Counted from the stretch's first letter, positions 44,619 through 54,325 are shown. The stretch is DNA of 64,000 bases from Phreatobacter oligotrophus (GCF_003046185.1 NZ_PZZL01000005.1:393676-457675), one strand, 5' to 3'. The notes: generated by a model not told the origin, from the sequence alone. Numbers and translations: made by a program.

Positions 44619-45155
44619 ATGCAGCAGTTGCAGTGGACCGACGAACGGGTCGAGCTCCTGAAGAAGCTCTGGAATGACGGCCTGAGCGCCAGCCAGATCG
44701 CCAACGAGCTGGGACAGGTCACCCGCAACGCCGTCATCGGCAAGGTCCATCGCCTCGGCCTGTCCGGCCGCGCCAAGGCCCCCTCCTCCGCCGCCCCGCG
44801 GGCCCGCAAGCCGGCGCGCTCCGCGCCCTCGGCCCCGCCGCGGCCCTCCATGCCGGCATCGCGCTCGAACCTCGCCTTCAAGCCGCGCCCGGCCGCCGAG
44901 ATCATGCCCGAGGTGGAGGTCGCTCCCCTGCCGGCCATCGACAATGTCGTGCCCATGGGCGAGCGCTGCACCATCATGGAGCTGAAGGAATATTCCTGCC
45001 GCTGGCCGATCGGCGAGCCTGGCAAGGACGACTTCCGCTATTGCGGCGCCCGCTCCTCCACCGGCCTTCCCTATTGCGCCTACCATTCCCGCATCGCCTA
45101 CCAGCCGGTTGCCGACCGCCGTCGCGACCGCAAGCAGGCCGCGGGCGGGCGCTGA
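44619..45155 (+). CDS. gcrA: Cell-cycle regulator GcrA
   Basis: This 178-residue protein begins with the GcrA helix-turn-helix (QWTDERVELLKKLWNDGLSAS, then IANELGQVTRNAVIGKVHRL) and has a flexible Pro/Ala/Arg linker. The C-terminal Cys-rich domain includes CRWPIGEPGKDDFRYCGA and YCAYHSRIAY, which in Caulobacter contacts sigma70. GcrA activates DNA-methylation-dependent cell-cycle promoters. AGGAGGA precedes ATG 44619. It ends at a strong terminator. Its own promoter region is loaded with GANTC, suggesting methylation-linked autoregulation. Confidence 0.95.
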   Translation: MQQLQWTDERVELLKKLWNDGLSASQIANELGQVTRNAVIGKVHRLGLSGRAKAPSSAAPRARKPARSAPSAPPRPSMPASRSNLAFKPRPAAEIMPEVEVAPLPAIDNVVPMGERCTIMELKEYSCRWPIGEPGKDDFRYCGARSSTGLPYCAYHSRIAYQPVADRRRDRKQAAGGR

Positions 45156-45211
45156 TCCCACCAGGCGGCGGGCCTGAGACAACGACAACAAAAGCTCTGA
45201 AGACCGACATG

Positions 45212-45239
45212 CCCCCTCCTCGCGAGGGGGTTTTCTTTT
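45212..45239 (+). terminator. Rho-independent terminator after gcrA
   Basis: CCCCCTC-5 nt-GAGGGGG followed by TTTTCTTTT, 57 bp past the gcrA stop. It also lies just beyond the convergent nickel exporter gene. Confidence 0.9.
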
Positions 45240-45247
45240 GTCCGGCG

Positions 45248-46216
45248 TCAGAAGGGCATGGCGCCTTCGGTGACGAGATAGCCGGTGAGCAGGCCGGCGC
45301 CGAAGAGGATGACGAGCACGGCGGCGCCAACCTCGACGCCGCTGAGCAGCACGGTCGTGGCGCCCGGACGCGCCGAAGCGAGCCGGACGGCGAGGCTCTT
45401 CGCCCCCGAGGCGAGCGCGGCAATGGCCGCCACGGTGATCGCCGTGCCCACCGCCATGGCGAAGGTCGCGGCGATGCCCGCCTGGATGATGCCCTGCGAC
45501 AGCGCGAAGACGAGGACGAGGATGGCCCCCGTGCAGGGCCTGAGGCCGACCGTCACGATGATGGCCAGCGCCTCGCGCCAAGAATGGATGCGCGCCACCT
45601 GCTCGGCGGCGGGAAGATGGACGCAATTGTCGTCGCAGCCGACGCCCGCCACCGGCTGGGCCTGACGCCAGGCCCTGAACCGGACGAGGAAGGCGCGGCC
45701 CTTCTGCCAGAGCAGGCGCAAGCCGATCAGGACGATCAGCCCATAGCCGACGAGCTCCACGATGTTGACCACCTGGCGCATGGTCCGCGCCGTGGTGCCG
45801 AGAATGGCCGCGAGCAGGCCGACAAGGGCGATGGCAGTCAGCGCCTGGACGAGCGAGGACAGGGCGGCGAGCGTCACACCGCGCCGCACCGTCTCGCCGG
45901 TGGCGACGATGTAGGAGGAGATCACCGCCTTGCCGTGGCCGGGACCGGCGGCATGGAACACGCCATAGAGGAACGACAGGCTGACCAGCGTCCAGAAGGC
46001 GCCGGCATTGCCGGCCCGGATGGCGCGCACCGTGGCGGAAAGCTGGCGATAGAACTGCACCTGCTGCTCGATGATCCAGCCGGTGATGCCGGTCGGCGCC
46101 GGCGGGCGCGGGCCGAAGGCCGGCGGCGGCGCCTGCGCCAGCACCGGCGCGACCACGACGAGGACGGCCGTGGCGGCGAGCGCCACCAGCAGGGCATCGC
46201 GACGACCGAGCCTCAC
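45248..46216 (-). CDS. Nickel/cobalt transporter of the NicO/RcnA family
   Basis: This 322-residue membrane protein has a signal-like first segment and the metal-path motif HAAGPGHGKAV. A His/Cys-containing loop (CDDNCVHLPAAEQVARIH) and the second motif GLRPCTGAI follow, with about six membrane segments. NicO proteins move Ni2+ or Co2+; export is typical for RcnA-type members. It overlaps the DUF1007 gene by 4 bp, a standard pair whose second protein probably helps metal handling in the periplasm. Confidence 0.88.
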   Translation of the reverse strand: MRLGRRDALLVALAATAVLVVVAPVLAQAPPPAFGPRPPAPTGITGWIIEQQVQFYRQLSATVRAIRAGNAGAFWTLVSLSFLYGVFHAAGPGHGKAVISSYIVATGETVRRGVTLAALSSLVQALTAIALVGLLAAILGTTARTMRQVVNIVELVGYGLIVLIGLRLLWQKGRAFLVRFRAWRQAQPVAGVGCDDNCVHLPAAEQVARIHSWREALAIIVTVGLRPCTGAILVLVFALSQGIIQAGIAATFAMAVGTAITVAAIAALASGAKSLAVRLASARPGATTVLLSGVEVGAAVLVILFGAGLLTGYLVTEGAMPF

Positions 46217-46860
46217 GGGCAGGTCACCGTGAAGGTCGCCGCGAATTGCTGGCCGAAATTGGCGTTGGTGTTGAGCGCCTGGAAGAAGCTCTCGGAGAGG
46301 CTTCCGACCGCGGCATTGCCGGTCTTCGGCGGCGTGAAATCGAGCTTGCAGCCCTGGGGGGCGGCGACGAGGCGCATGGGCTCGCCATCGGCGGGCGTGA
46401 AGGCGACGAAATAGTCGGGATCATAGACCTGCAGCGTCACCGGCTTGCTCTCGGCCGCGAAGGGCGTCGCCACCGGCACGGTGAAGTGCAGACGCAGCTT
46501 GCCGCCGACCACCTCCGACCAGGCATCGCGCACCGGGCCGAAGGACACGAAGCGCCGCTCGTGGCGCAGGACGGTGAAGAACTTCTGCTGGCCGAGATGC
46601 TCGACATTCACCTGCGTGAGCTCGGCGAGTTCCTCGCGGCTGAACGTGCCGTCACGATCCTTGTCGAGCCCCTGGGTCGCGAAGGTCGAGTACATCTCAT
46701 CGAAGGTCCAGGCATGGACGAGGCCGGTGACGCGGCCGTTCTCGAAGACCACCTGCGTCTCGGTCTCGACCATCACATGCGGATGCGCCGCGGCAGGCCG
46801 GCCGCCGAGGAGGACGACCAGCACGCCCAGGAAAGCGGCAAGGAGACGGAATGGCGGCAC
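46213..46860 (-). CDS. DUF1007 periplasmic protein with EF-hand-like loop
   Basis: This 215-residue secreted protein (cleavage near AAAHPHV) has a mature part starting HPHVMVETET. An EF-hand-like loop DKDRDGTFSREE at about residues 66-77 suggests calcium binding. DUF1007 proteins almost always accompany NicO exporters; their task is unknown and may involve metal delivery to the exporter. It is first in this two-gene operon. Confidence 0.88.
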   Translation of the reverse strand: MPPFRLLAAFLGVLVVLLGGRPAAAHPHVMVETETQVVFENGRVTGLVHAWTFDEMYSTFATQGLDKDRDGTFSREELAELTQVNVEHLGQQKFFTVLRHERRFVSFGPVRDAWSEVVGGKLRLHFTVPVATPFAAESKPVTLQVYDPDYFVAFTPADGEPMRLVAAPQGCKLDFTPPKTGNAAVGSLSESFFQALNTNANFGQQFAATFTVTCP

Positions 46861-47084
46861 GGCGGACCCTGTGGCTCGGTGGACCTTCTTGAGGCCGCGA
46901 AGACGGCCAAGATATGGCGGAGATCATGGTTAACGAAGCGTTGACGATGCCGCAGGAGGCAGCGCCGTCGCGCCTCGCCTGATCCTTTTCCCGCGCCGAT
47001 GTGCAGTGCGCCTCTGTGGCTTGTGCGACGGCCCGGCCGGTGGAAAGGTCCGCCCACCCCGCGAGAGCCATGCCGAGGATGCCC

Positions 47085-48317
47085 ATGCGCGCCAACCTGA
47101 CCATCGACAGCCGCCGCCTCTGGGACATGCTCATGGATACAGCGCAGGTCGGCGGCACGCCGAAGGGCGGCATCCGCCGCCTGTCGCTCACCGACGAGGA
47201 CCGCCGCATCCGCGACTGGTTCCGCGCCGAGTGCGAGGCGCTCGGCTGCTCGGTCCACATCGACACCGCCGGCAACATGGTGGCGATCCGCCCGGGCAAG
47301 GACAATTCCCGCAAGCCGATTGCCATGGGCAGCCATCTCGACACCCAGCCGACGGGCGGCAAGTTCGACGGCATCCTGGGCGTGCTCGGGGGCCTCGAGG
47401 TGCTGAAGACGCTGCATCAGGCCGGCTACGAGACCACCTCGCCGCTTGCCCTCGTCAACTGGACCAACGAGGAGGGCGCGCGCTTCTCGCCCTCCATGGT
47501 GGGCTCGGCCGTCTATGCCGGCGTCTACAGCCAGGCCCAGATGGACGCCGTCCAGGACAAGGACGGCATCACCCAGGGGCAAGCGCTGGAGGGCATCGGC
47601 TATCGCGGCACGGTGAAGCCCGGCGACCTCACCTTCCAGGCCTATTTCGAGCTGCATATCGAGCAGGGCCCGATCCTCGAGGAGGAGGCCAAGACCATCG
47701 GCATCGTCACCGGCATCCAGGCAATCAAGTGGTTCACCTGCACCATCACCGGTCGCGAGAGCCATGCCGGCACGACGCCCATGGCCTATCGCCGCGACTC
47801 GCTCGCCGCCTTCGCCGAGGCCGCGACCGAGATCCGCCGCATCGCCATCGACCATGACGGCCTTGCCACCATCGGCATCGTCAATGCTTTCCCCGGCTCG
47901 CCCAACATCATTCCCGGCGAAATGCGCTTCACCCTCGACCTGCGTCACCACAAGGACGAGGTGCTGAAGACCATGGTGTCGAAGGCGCGCATCGCCATTG
48001 CCGAGGCGGCGACCCGCCATGACGCGGCCTACGAGGTCGCGCCGCTGCAGGACAGCCCGGCCCAGCCCTTCGACGCCACCTGCATCGCCATGGTGAAGGC
48101 GGCCGCCGAGAAGCTCGGTCTGCCCGCCCGCGAGATCACCTCCGGCGCCGGCCACGACGCCATGTACACGGCGCGTGTCTGCCCCACGACGATGATCTTC
48201 GTGCCCTGCGCCGGCGGCCTCAGCCACAACGAGGCGGAGAGCGCCACCCAGGCGGATTGCGGCCATGGCGCGCAGGTGCTGCTGGAGGCGGTCCTCGCCT
48301 ATGACGATCGCGGCTGA
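47085..48317 (+). CDS. Zn-dependent hydrolase (allantoate amidohydrolase / N-carbamoyl-L-amino acid hydrolase family)
   Basis: This 410-residue M20-type hydrolase has the zinc ligands in GSHLDTQPTGGKFDG, NEEGARFSPSM and HIEQGPILE, the dimer-domain motif GRESHAGTTPM, and C-terminal SGAGHDAMY. It cleaves ureido or carbamoyl bonds, for example of allantoate, beta-ureidopropionate or N-carbamoyl amino acids; the family cannot be split by eye. I chose ATG 47085 because GAGG lies 6 nt upstream; ATG 47070 and 47079 are in frame. A role in pyrimidine or purine catabolism would fit with the URC genes later in the window, but they are not linked. Confidence 0.88.
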   Translation: MRANLTIDSRRLWDMLMDTAQVGGTPKGGIRRLSLTDEDRRIRDWFRAECEALGCSVHIDTAGNMVAIRPGKDNSRKPIAMGSHLDTQPTGGKFDGILGVLGGLEVLKTLHQAGYETTSPLALVNWTNEEGARFSPSMVGSAVYAGVYSQAQMDAVQDKDGITQGQALEGIGYRGTVKPGDLTFQAYFELHIEQGPILEEEAKTIGIVTGIQAIKWFTCTITGRESHAGTTPMAYRRDSLAAFAEAATEIRRIAIDHDGLATIGIVNAFPGSPNIIPGEMRFTLDLRHHKDEVLKTMVSKARIAIAEAATRHDAAYEVAPLQDSPAQPFDATCIAMVKAAAEKLGLPAREITSGAGHDAMYTARVCPTTMIFVPCAGGLSHNEAESATQADCGHGAQVLLEAVLAYDDRG

Positions 48318-48385
48318 GCCGCTGCTTTCCATCGCCGCCGCGGACTGGTAGAGGGCGCCCGACTGCCTGAAGGGAGCGCCCGCCC

Positions 48386-49192
48386 ATGTCCGACATGCGG
48401 ATCGTCGTCGCCGGAGCCGCCGGCCATATGGGCCGCGTGCTCGTGCGCCTGGTGCAGCAGACCAACGGCATGGTGCTGACAGGCGCGACCGAGCCCGCCG
48501 GCCACGCAGCGCTCGGCGAGGATGCCGGCCTCCTCGCCGGTGCCGGCCGCGCCGACGTGGCGGTGACGGCCGATGCCGAGGCTGCCATCGCCGCGGCCGA
48601 CGCGATCCTCGACCTCACCGTGCCGAAGGCCTCCGTCGCCATCGCCGGCATGGCCGCCCGCCACGGCAAGATCCACATCTGCGGCACGACCGGCTTCACT
48701 GACGAGGAGACCGCCGCCATTGCCGCGGCGGCGGCGAAGGCGACCATCGTCAAGTCGGGCAATTTCTCGCTCGGCGTGAACCTGCTGGCCGCGCTGGTGC
48801 AGCGGGCCGCCGAAGCGCTCGACGAGGATTTCGACATCGAGATCGTCGAGATGCACCACAACCGCAAGGTCGATGCCCCCTCCGGCACGGCGCTGATGTT
48901 CGGCGAGGCCGCCGCCCGCGGCCGCAAGGTCGATCTCGCGGCAGCGCGCGACAGCGGCCGCGACGGCCAGACCGGCGCCCGCACCCGCGGCGACATCGGC
49001 TTCGCGGCGCTCCGCGGCGGCACGGTGGTCGGCGACCATTCGGTGATCTTCGCCGGCCCGAGCGAGCGGGTGGTGTTCAGCCACTATGCCGAGGACCGCA
49101 CCCTCTTCGCCCGCGGCGTGCTGAAGGCAGCGCTCTGGGCCCGCGGCCGCCCTGCCGGCCTCTATTCCATGGCCGACGTGCTCGGCCTCTGA
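48386..49192 (+). CDS. dapB: 4-hydroxy-tetrahydrodipicolinate reductase
   Basis: This 268-residue protein has the dinucleotide motif [13 protein letters not shown], the catalytic region [19 protein letters not shown], and substrate-binding GTTGFTDEE. It reduces the DapA product in lysine and diaminopimelate synthesis. gpmA follows after 22 bp on the same strand. Confidence 0.95.
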   Translation: MSDMRIVVAGAAGHMGRVLVRLVQQTNGMVLTGATEPAGHAALGEDAGLLAGAGRADVAVTADAEAAIAAADAILDLTVPKASVAIAGMAARHGKIHICGTTGFTDEETAAIAAAAAKATIVKSGNFSLGVNLLAALVQRAAEALDEDFDIEIVEMHHNRKVDAPSGTALMFGEAAARGRKVDLAAARDSGRDGQTGARTRGDIGFAALRGGTVVGDHSVIFAGPSERVVFSHYAEDRTLFARGVLKAALWARGRPAGLYSMADVLGL

Positions 49193-49214
49193 CCTGCCCG
49201 AAGGAACTGCGACC

Positions 49215-49838
49215 ATGACCGAACGGCTTCTCGTCCTCTCGCGCCACGGCGAGAGCGAGTGGAACCTGAAGAACCTCTTCACCGGCTGGAAAGACCCCGG
49301 CCTGACGGAGAAGGGCGTCGAGGAAGCGAAGGCCGGCGGTCGCCGCCTCAAGGCCCTCGGCATCTCCTTCGACGTCGCCTTCACCTCGGCGCTGTCGCGC
49401 GCCCAGCGCACCTGCGAGCTGATGCTGAACGAGATCGGCCAGCCGAACCTCGAGACCATCCGCGACTGGCGCCTCAACGAGCGCGACTATGGCGATCTCT
49501 CCGGCCTCAACAAGGCCGAGACGGCGGCGAAATACGGTGACGAGCAGGTGCACATCTGGCGCCGCTCCTACGACGTCCCGCCGCCGGGCGGCGAGAGCCT
49601 CAAGGACACGGTGGCCCGCGTGCTGCCCTATTATGTCGAGACCATCCTGCCCCGCGTCATGCGCGGCGAGCGCGTCTTCGTCGCAGCCCACGGCAATTCG
49701 CTGCGGGCGCTGATCATGGTGCTCGACCATCTCGACGACAAGACGATCCCGACGCTGGAGCTGAAGACCGGCGTGCCGCTCGTCTACCGGCTGAACGCCG
49801 ACACCACCGTTGCCAGCCGTCAGGTCCTCGACGCCTGA
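49215..49838 (+). CDS. gpmA: 2,3-bisphosphoglycerate-dependent phosphoglycerate mutase
   Basis: This 207-residue protein has the phosphohistidine motif [10 protein letters not shown], then the Glu in [15 protein letters not shown] and the second catalytic His in [10 protein letters not shown]. It interconverts 3- and 2-phosphoglycerate. GpmA proteins of about 207 residues, rather than about 250, are usual in Alphaproteobacteria. Its last 19 bp overlap the converging SnoaL-like gene. Confidence 0.93.
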   Translation: MTERLLVLSRHGESEWNLKNLFTGWKDPGLTEKGVEEAKAGGRRLKALGISFDVAFTSALSRAQRTCELMLNEIGQPNLETIRDWRLNERDYGDLSGLNKAETAAKYGDEQVHIWRRSYDVPPPGGESLKDTVARVLPYYVETILPRVMRGERVFVAAHGNSLRALIMVLDHLDDKTIPTLELKTGVPLVYRLNADTTVASRQVLDA

Positions 49839-50311
49839 GCCTTCGGCGGAACGGCGTCGTCGAAGACGCCATCGGGGGGCGCAACCTGCGCCCTCCCGCT
49901 CACCAGGGCCATGGTGGCGGTGTCGTAGAAGCCCTTGATGCTGCGGGCGAGGCCATCGCGGAAGGTGATGAGGTCGCAGCGCTCGCTGTCGATGACCCGG
50001 CCATTGGCGCGGAAGACCAGTGACGAGTGCCAGTGCACGACGGCGTCGTCGTCCTTGACGATCATCTTCTCGATCAGGAAGTCCCGCACCTCGAAGACGC
50101 TGTGGAACAGCTCCAGCGCGTCACGGATACCGGCATGTCCGACCCTGAGGCCGGAATGCGGGTTCAGCGCGGGGTTGCCCATGAGCATGAGCTCGCAGTC
50201 ATCCGCGACGAGCGACGAGAGAATCGACGCGTCGCCACGCCCCCAGGCGGCATAGGCGACCTTGAGCTTGTGCTCGAGGCTCAATTCCTCTGTCACCAGA
50301 TGCAAGGCCAT
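49820..50311 (-). CDS. SnoaL-like (NTF2 fold) protein
   Basis: This 163-residue protein has the family layout: helix [28 protein letters not shown], then the sheet region [26 protein letters not shown], and a tail of about 25 residues without structure. It may bind a hydrophobic ligand. Unlike the shorter NTF2-like protein at 22980, it has a conserved His pair in VHWHSS. It converges on gpmA with a 19-bp overlap. Confidence 0.75.
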   Translation of the reverse strand: MALHLVTEELSLEHKLKVAYAAWGRGDASILSSLVADDCELMLMGNPALNPHSGLRVGHAGIRDALELFHSVFEVRDFLIEKMIVKDDDAVVHWHSSLVFRANGRVIDSERCDLITFRDGLARSIKGFYDTATMALVSGRAQVAPPDGVFDDAVPPKAQASRT

Positions 50312-50396
50312 GCGCTGCGCATCGTCCCCGGGGGAGAACCATCAATCCGCGACGGATCGCGGTCAGATCAGAGATGTAGAATAACCTGCCGCGTCA

Positions 50397-51386
50397 TCAT
50401 CGTGAAGCGGCGATATAGGGTAACAGGTTGCGGCGGATGCGCTCGATGACTGTCGCTCCCTCGTCGCGAAGCACGAAGGGGCGTCCGGTGATCGTCTCGT
50501 AGGCCTCGATATAGACGGCCGCGGTTGCGACGATCACGTCGCGCGGGATCTCCGGAATGGCGTCCTTGTAGGGGTCGCAGCGCGCCACCACCCAGTTGCG
50601 CACGAAATCCTTGTCGAAGCTGTCGGGCTTCTCGCCGGCTGCGAAGCGGGAGGGATAGGTATCCGCGCGCCAGTAGCGGCTCGAATCCGGCGTGTGGATC
50701 TCGTCGGCCAGGATGATGGTGCCGTCGCGGTCGGTGCCGAACTCGTATTTGGTGTCGACGAGGATCAGCCCCTGCTTGGCCGCCAGTTCCTGGCCGCGGG
50801 CGAACAGGGCGAAGGCGTAGTCCGACAGGACCTTCCACTGCTCCGGTGTCACCAGCTTCTGCTCGAGGATCTGCTCCGGCGACAGCGGCTCGTCATGGCC
50901 GCCATCGAAGGCCTTGGAGGTCGGCGTGATGATGGGATGCGGCAGGCGCTGGTTGTCCCTCAGGCCGTCGGGCAGCGTGACGCCGTACATCTGCCGCTGC
51001 CCCTTCTTGTAGAGGGTCAGGACCGAGGTGCCGGTCGTCCCGGCGAGATAGTCCCGCACGACGATTTCGACGGGCAGGATGTCCAGGCGCTTGCCGACCA
51101 CGACGTTCGGATCGGGATAGGCGATGACATGGTTGGGGCAGATGTCCGCCGTCTGCTCGAACCAGTAGCGCGCCGTCTGGGTCAGCACTTCGCCCTTGAA
51201 GGGAATGGCGGCGAGGATGCGGTCGAAGGCGCTGATCCGGTCGCTGGCGATGATGACGCGGCTGCCGTCGGCCAGGTCGTAATTGTCGCGCACCTTGCCG
51301 CGATAATGGTTCGGCAGTCCCGGGATGGTGGCATCGCCCAGCACGCGGTCCGCGAGCGCCGTCAGCCTGTCGAGATCCATGGTCAT
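50397..51386 (-). CDS. purC: Phosphoribosylaminoimidazole-succinocarboxamide (SAICAR) synthase
   Basis: This 329-residue protein has [11 protein letters not shown], the ATP-binding [29 protein letters not shown], and [12 protein letters not shown] with active-site acids. It makes SAICAR in purine synthesis. The larger (about 300+ residue) form with C-terminal extension is the type common outside enteric bacteria. I chose ATG 51386; the frame is open far upstream but only as the DedA gene's opposite strand. Confidence 0.95.
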   Translation of the reverse strand: MTMDLDRLTALADRVLGDATIPGLPNHYRGKVRDNYDLADGSRVIIASDRISAFDRILAAIPFKGEVLTQTARYWFEQTADICPNHVIAYPDPNVVVGKRLDILPVEIVVRDYLAGTTGTSVLTLYKKGQRQMYGVTLPDGLRDNQRLPHPIITPTSKAFDGGHDEPLSPEQILEQKLVTPEQWKVLSDYAFALFARGQELAAKQGLILVDTKYEFGTDRDGTIILADEIHTPDSSRYWRADTYPSRFAAGEKPDSFDKDFVRNWVVARCDPYKDAIPEIPRDVIVATAAVYIEAYETITGRPFVLRDEGATVIERIRRNLLPYIAASR

Positions 51387-51530
51387 CGTCCCCGGTGGTG
51401 CGACCTGCATAGACCCGCGGGCCCCTGCCGTCGACGCCCCGCGACGATTGTCCACCGTGCGCGCGCTTGACCCATGGGGCGGGATCGTCTTGGGTCCGTC
51501 ACCATCTCCCCCAAGCGAGCCGGCGAACCC

Positions 51531-52052
51531 ATGGAAGCCTACGTCACGCCCGTGATCGAGTTCGTCAAGGCCAACCAGGCCTGGGCTCCCGCCATCATCT
51601 TCGCGCTCTGCTTCGCCGAGTCGCTGGCGGTCCTGTCGCTGGTCGTGCCGGCCTGGGCGATGATCGTCGCCTTCGGCCCGCTGATCGGCTCGGCCGGCAT
51701 TCCCTTCTGGCCGATCCTCGTCGCCGCCGCCCTCGGGGCGACGCTCGGCGATGCCGTCTCCTACTGGTTCGGCTATGTCTTCAAGGACAAGATCGGCAAG
51801 ATATGGCCGCTGTCGAAGCACCCGGACATGCTGCCCAAGGGCCATGCCTTCTTCGAGAAATGGGGCGTCTGGGCCATCTTCATCGGCCGCTTCTCCGGTC
51901 CCCTCCGCGCCTCGGTGCCGCTGGTCGCGGGCATGCTGGCCATGTCGCAGTGGAAGTTCCAGATCGCCAACATCCTGTCGGCCTTCATCTGGGCGGGTGC
52001 GCTGCTGGCGCCGGGCAGCATGTTCGCCAATTACCTGACCAAATTGCACTGA
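51531..52052 (+). CDS. DedA/SNARE-associated family membrane protein
   Basis: This 173-residue protein has the DedA motif series: [36 protein letters not shown], and the [18 protein letters not shown] region, with about four membrane segments. DedA proteins are linked to lipid-carrier recycling and membrane-potential homeostasis. I chose ATG 51531; the 19 codons before it lack a conserved part. It is divergent from purC. Confidence 0.88.
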   Translation: MEAYVTPVIEFVKANQAWAPAIIFALCFAESLAVLSLVVPAWAMIVAFGPLIGSAGIPFWPILVAAALGATLGDAVSYWFGYVFKDKIGKIWPLSKHPDMLPKGHAFFEKWGVWAIFIGRFSGPLRASVPLVAGMLAMSQWKFQIANILSAFIWAGALLAPGSMFANYLTKLH

Positions 52053-52067
52053 TCGCGCGGGGCCGGG

Positions 52068-52874
52068 TCAGGCCAGCGTCGCCGTCCCAAGCAGGCCGGC
52101 CGGGAAGGCGTGGATGTCCTGCAGCAGCTCGACGAAGGCGCGCGCGGTGAACTCCGTCTGCTCGCGCCCGCTCGCCGGGGTCGCCGCCGCGGCATTGCCA
52201 ATGGCGCCCGAGGCCGACAGGTCCTCGGTCATCCAGCCGAAGGAGACGCGTTGCGTCGCGCGCAGGTGCTTGTAGCGCTGCTCCATCAGCACCGCGGCGG
52301 AGGTGAAGTCGCGCGCCTTCGCCATGTGAACGAGGTCACGGCGAAAGTGCAGCATCTGCGAGGTCTCGATCTCGCCGCCATGGATGCCGTGGGTGGTCTC
52401 GGCCTCGGAGAAGAGCCCCGCCGGTGATCCCAGCCGGTGCCAGGAGCACTGGACCACGAACAGGCCGAACCGGCGGCGCAGATCCCGCGCCACGATCTCC
52501 ATGGTCGCGACATTGCCGCCATGGGAATTGGCAAGGACGAGCTTGCGGACGCCCGCCCGGGCAATGCTCTCGCCGATCTCGGTGAGCAGGCGGATCTGCG
52601 TCTCGGCCGAGATGGTGATGGTGCCGGGAAAGGCGACATGTTCGTCGGACTTGCCCATCCAGACGGTGGGCAGGAAGGTGACGGGCAGGTCCTTCGGCAG
52701 GATGGCGCGCACCGCCGCGACATTGCCCTCGGCGATGACCGTGTCGACGGCGACCGCCAGATGCGGACCATGCTGCTCGATCGCGGCGATGGGCAGGACC
52801 GCGATCCACGACGCGGTATCGCCGGCGCGGAACTCCTCCGTGGTCATCTCGGCCCAGAGTTGCCGCGGCGCCAT
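52068..52874 (-). CDS. Creatininase-family amidohydrolase
   Basis: This 268-residue protein of the creatininase fold has metal-ligand motifs AAIEQHGPHLAV, DTVIAEG, LANSHGGN, and Glu in THGIHGGEIETSQM. Family members cut cyclic or linear amides (creatinine, 3-dehydro-lactams, FAPy-type deformylation, mycofactocin precursors). The substrate here is unknown. It is last in an Lrp-RidA-creatininase operon, 12 bp after ridA, which hints at a nitrogen-compound degradation step with an enamine/imine product. Confidence 0.85.
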   Translation of the reverse strand: MAPRQLWAEMTTEEFRAGDTASWIAVLPIAAIEQHGPHLAVAVDTVIAEGNVAAVRAILPKDLPVTFLPTVWMGKSDEHVAFPGTITISAETQIRLLTEIGESIARAGVRKLVLANSHGGNVATMEIVARDLRRRFGLFVVQCSWHRLGSPAGLFSEAETTHGIHGGEIETSQMLHFRRDLVHMAKARDFTSAAVLMEQRYKHLRATQRVSFGWMTEDLSASGAIGNAAAATPASGREQTEFTARAFVELLQDIHAFPAGLLGTATLA

Positions 52875-52886
52875 GAGGGCCTCCCG

Positions 52887-53297
52887 TCAGCCGGCCTTGG
52901 CCGCCACCACCTCGACCTCGACCTTGAACTCGGGCTTGGTGAAGCCGGAGACGATCATCAGCGTCGAGGCAGGCGGCGGGCTCGTCACGTGCCGGTCGCG
53001 CGAGGCCATGTAGCCGGCCATATGGGCGCGGTCGGTGACGAAGGCGTTAATGCGGACGATGTCGGACATGTCCATGCCGGCGGCGCGCAGCATGTGGCCG
53101 ATGGCGGCGAAGCAGAGATCCGCCTGCGCCTCGGCGCTCTCCGGGATCGTGCCATCGGCGGCAAGGCCGAGCTGGCCCGAGCAGAAGAGCATCCGCGTGC
53201 CCGCCGGGACCACGACCGCATGCGAATATTTCGCGAAGGGCGCCGGCATTTCCGGCGGGGTGAGCTTCTCCAGCCCGCTCATGGCAGGGCCACTCAT
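52887..53297 (-). CDS. RidA/YjgF family enamine/imine deaminase
   Basis: This 136-residue protein has the RidA core: FCSGQLGLAADGTIPESAEAQ, DIVRINAFVTDRAHM, and a VEVEVVAAKAG end. RidA hydrolyses reactive enamines/imines made by PLP enzymes; other subfamilies sit in catabolic routes such as pyrimidine (RutC) or tryptophan. ATG 53297 overlaps the regulator's stop (ATGA); ATG 53282 is an alternative start. Part of a three-gene operon with a creatininase-type enzyme. Confidence 0.88.
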   Translation of the reverse strand: MSGPAMSGLEKLTPPEMPAPFAKYSHAVVVPAGTRMLFCSGQLGLAADGTIPESAEAQADLCFAAIGHMLRAAGMDMSDIVRINAFVTDRAHMAGYMASRDRHVTSPPPASTLMIVSGFTKPEFKVEVEVVAAKAG

Positions 53298-53758
53298 GGC
53301 TTGCCCGCCTGGATCGGCAGCGCCGTGGTCTGCTTGATCCGCTCCATGGCGAAGCGCGAGGTGACGTTCTTCAGCGGCATCTGGGCGATGAGGCGCTTGT
53401 AGAAGGCGTCATAGGCGTCCATGTCGGCGACGACCACGCGGAGCATGTAGTCGACGTCGCCGGCCATCCGGTAGAATTCCATCACCTCCGGCATGGCCGA
53501 GACGACCTCGGCGAAGCGGGCGAGCCAGCCTTCGGAATGGTCGGCGGTCTCGATCGAGACGAAGACCGTCAGGCCGAGGCCGAGCTTCTTGGGATCCAGC
53601 AGGGCGACACGGCCCTTGATGATGCCTTCCGCCTCGAGCTTCTGGATGCGCTTCCAGGCCGGCGTCGTCGACAGGCCGGAACGCGAGGCCACTTCCGCAA
53701 TCGAAAGCGACGCGTCCTGCTGCAGCACCGAGAGAATGCGGCGGTCGGTATCATCCAT
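53294..53758 (-). CDS. Lrp/AsnC family transcriptional regulator
   Basis: This 154-residue protein has DNA-binding region DDTDRRILSVLQQDASLSIAE, then SRSGLSTTPAWKRIQKLEAEGII, and RAM domain FYRMAGDVDYMLRVVVADM. It begins the operon with RidA and the creatininase-type enzyme (4-bp overlap). It therefore probably both autoregulates and controls those genes in response to an amino-acid-like ligand. Confidence 0.92.
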   Translation of the reverse strand: MDDTDRRILSVLQQDASLSIAEVASRSGLSTTPAWKRIQKLEAEGIIKGRVALLDPKKLGLGLTVFVSIETADHSEGWLARFAEVVSAMPEVMEFYRMAGDVDYMLRVVVADMDAYDAFYKRLIAQMPLKNVTSRFAMERIKQTTALPIQAGKP

Positions 53759-53884
53759 CCCTGGACATCCCTTCGTTGGGGGATTGGTGGGAGCAAGGAT
53801 TACCGTCTCCTTCGCCTCAAGGCGAGGGAGTCCAATGTCCCATGCGCGTTATGCGGGAAGGATTGTCCAGACGCAATCGGGGGA

Positions 53885-54220
53885 TCAGTTGCCGGCGTAG
53901 AAGGCCGCCGGCCAGGGCCAGTTCACCATGTTGGCCGGGCCGCCCCAGAAGCGGTCGGGGCCGATGCGGCTGCCGCGCATCGAGGTCGACATGGCCACCG
54001 GATCGCCATTGGCGAAGGTGTTGCCGTAGATGATGTCCGGACGGGCGCTGAGGCGGTCGCCGGGGAAGGAGACCTTCGGCGTCACCAGCCAGCTCGGGCG
54101 CGACACGCGAACCTCGGGCACGCCACGGCGGCGTTGCTGGGCCTCAGCCTGGAACGTGGCGGCCTCGACCGCGAAGAGCGCGGTGGCGGCGACGAGGCCA
54201 AGGGCGAACTGGCGGATCAT
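53885..54220 (-). CDS. Small secreted protein, unknown function
   Basis: This 111-residue protein has a signal peptide (MIRQFALGLVAATALFAVEAATFQAEAQ) and a mature part with RRRGVPEVRVSRPSWL, then GNTFANGDPVAMSTSMRG and an aromatic end FWGGPANMVNWPWPAAFYAGN. I recognise no family. The start ATG 54220 is chosen because it gives the signal peptide; the longer in-frame start lacks one. It stands alone. Confidence 0.6.
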   Translation of the reverse strand: MIRQFALGLVAATALFAVEAATFQAEAQQRRRGVPEVRVSRPSWLVTPKVSFPGDRLSARPDIIYGNTFANGDPVAMSTSMRGSRIGPDRFWGGPANMVNWPWPAAFYAGN

Positions 54221-54325
54221 TGATGTGCTCCCGATGCGTCGCCGAACGATAGACGGCGGCCGCGGTCCGGTCGAGAGCATGACGGTCACACCTTGAGGAA
54301 GTGTGACCGCCATGCATCGCTCGCC

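Noticed and set aside
45041..46414. 457-residue forward frame after gcrA
   Set aside because: Starts inside gcrA in another frame, passes through the gcrA terminator and lies opposite the nickel exporter.
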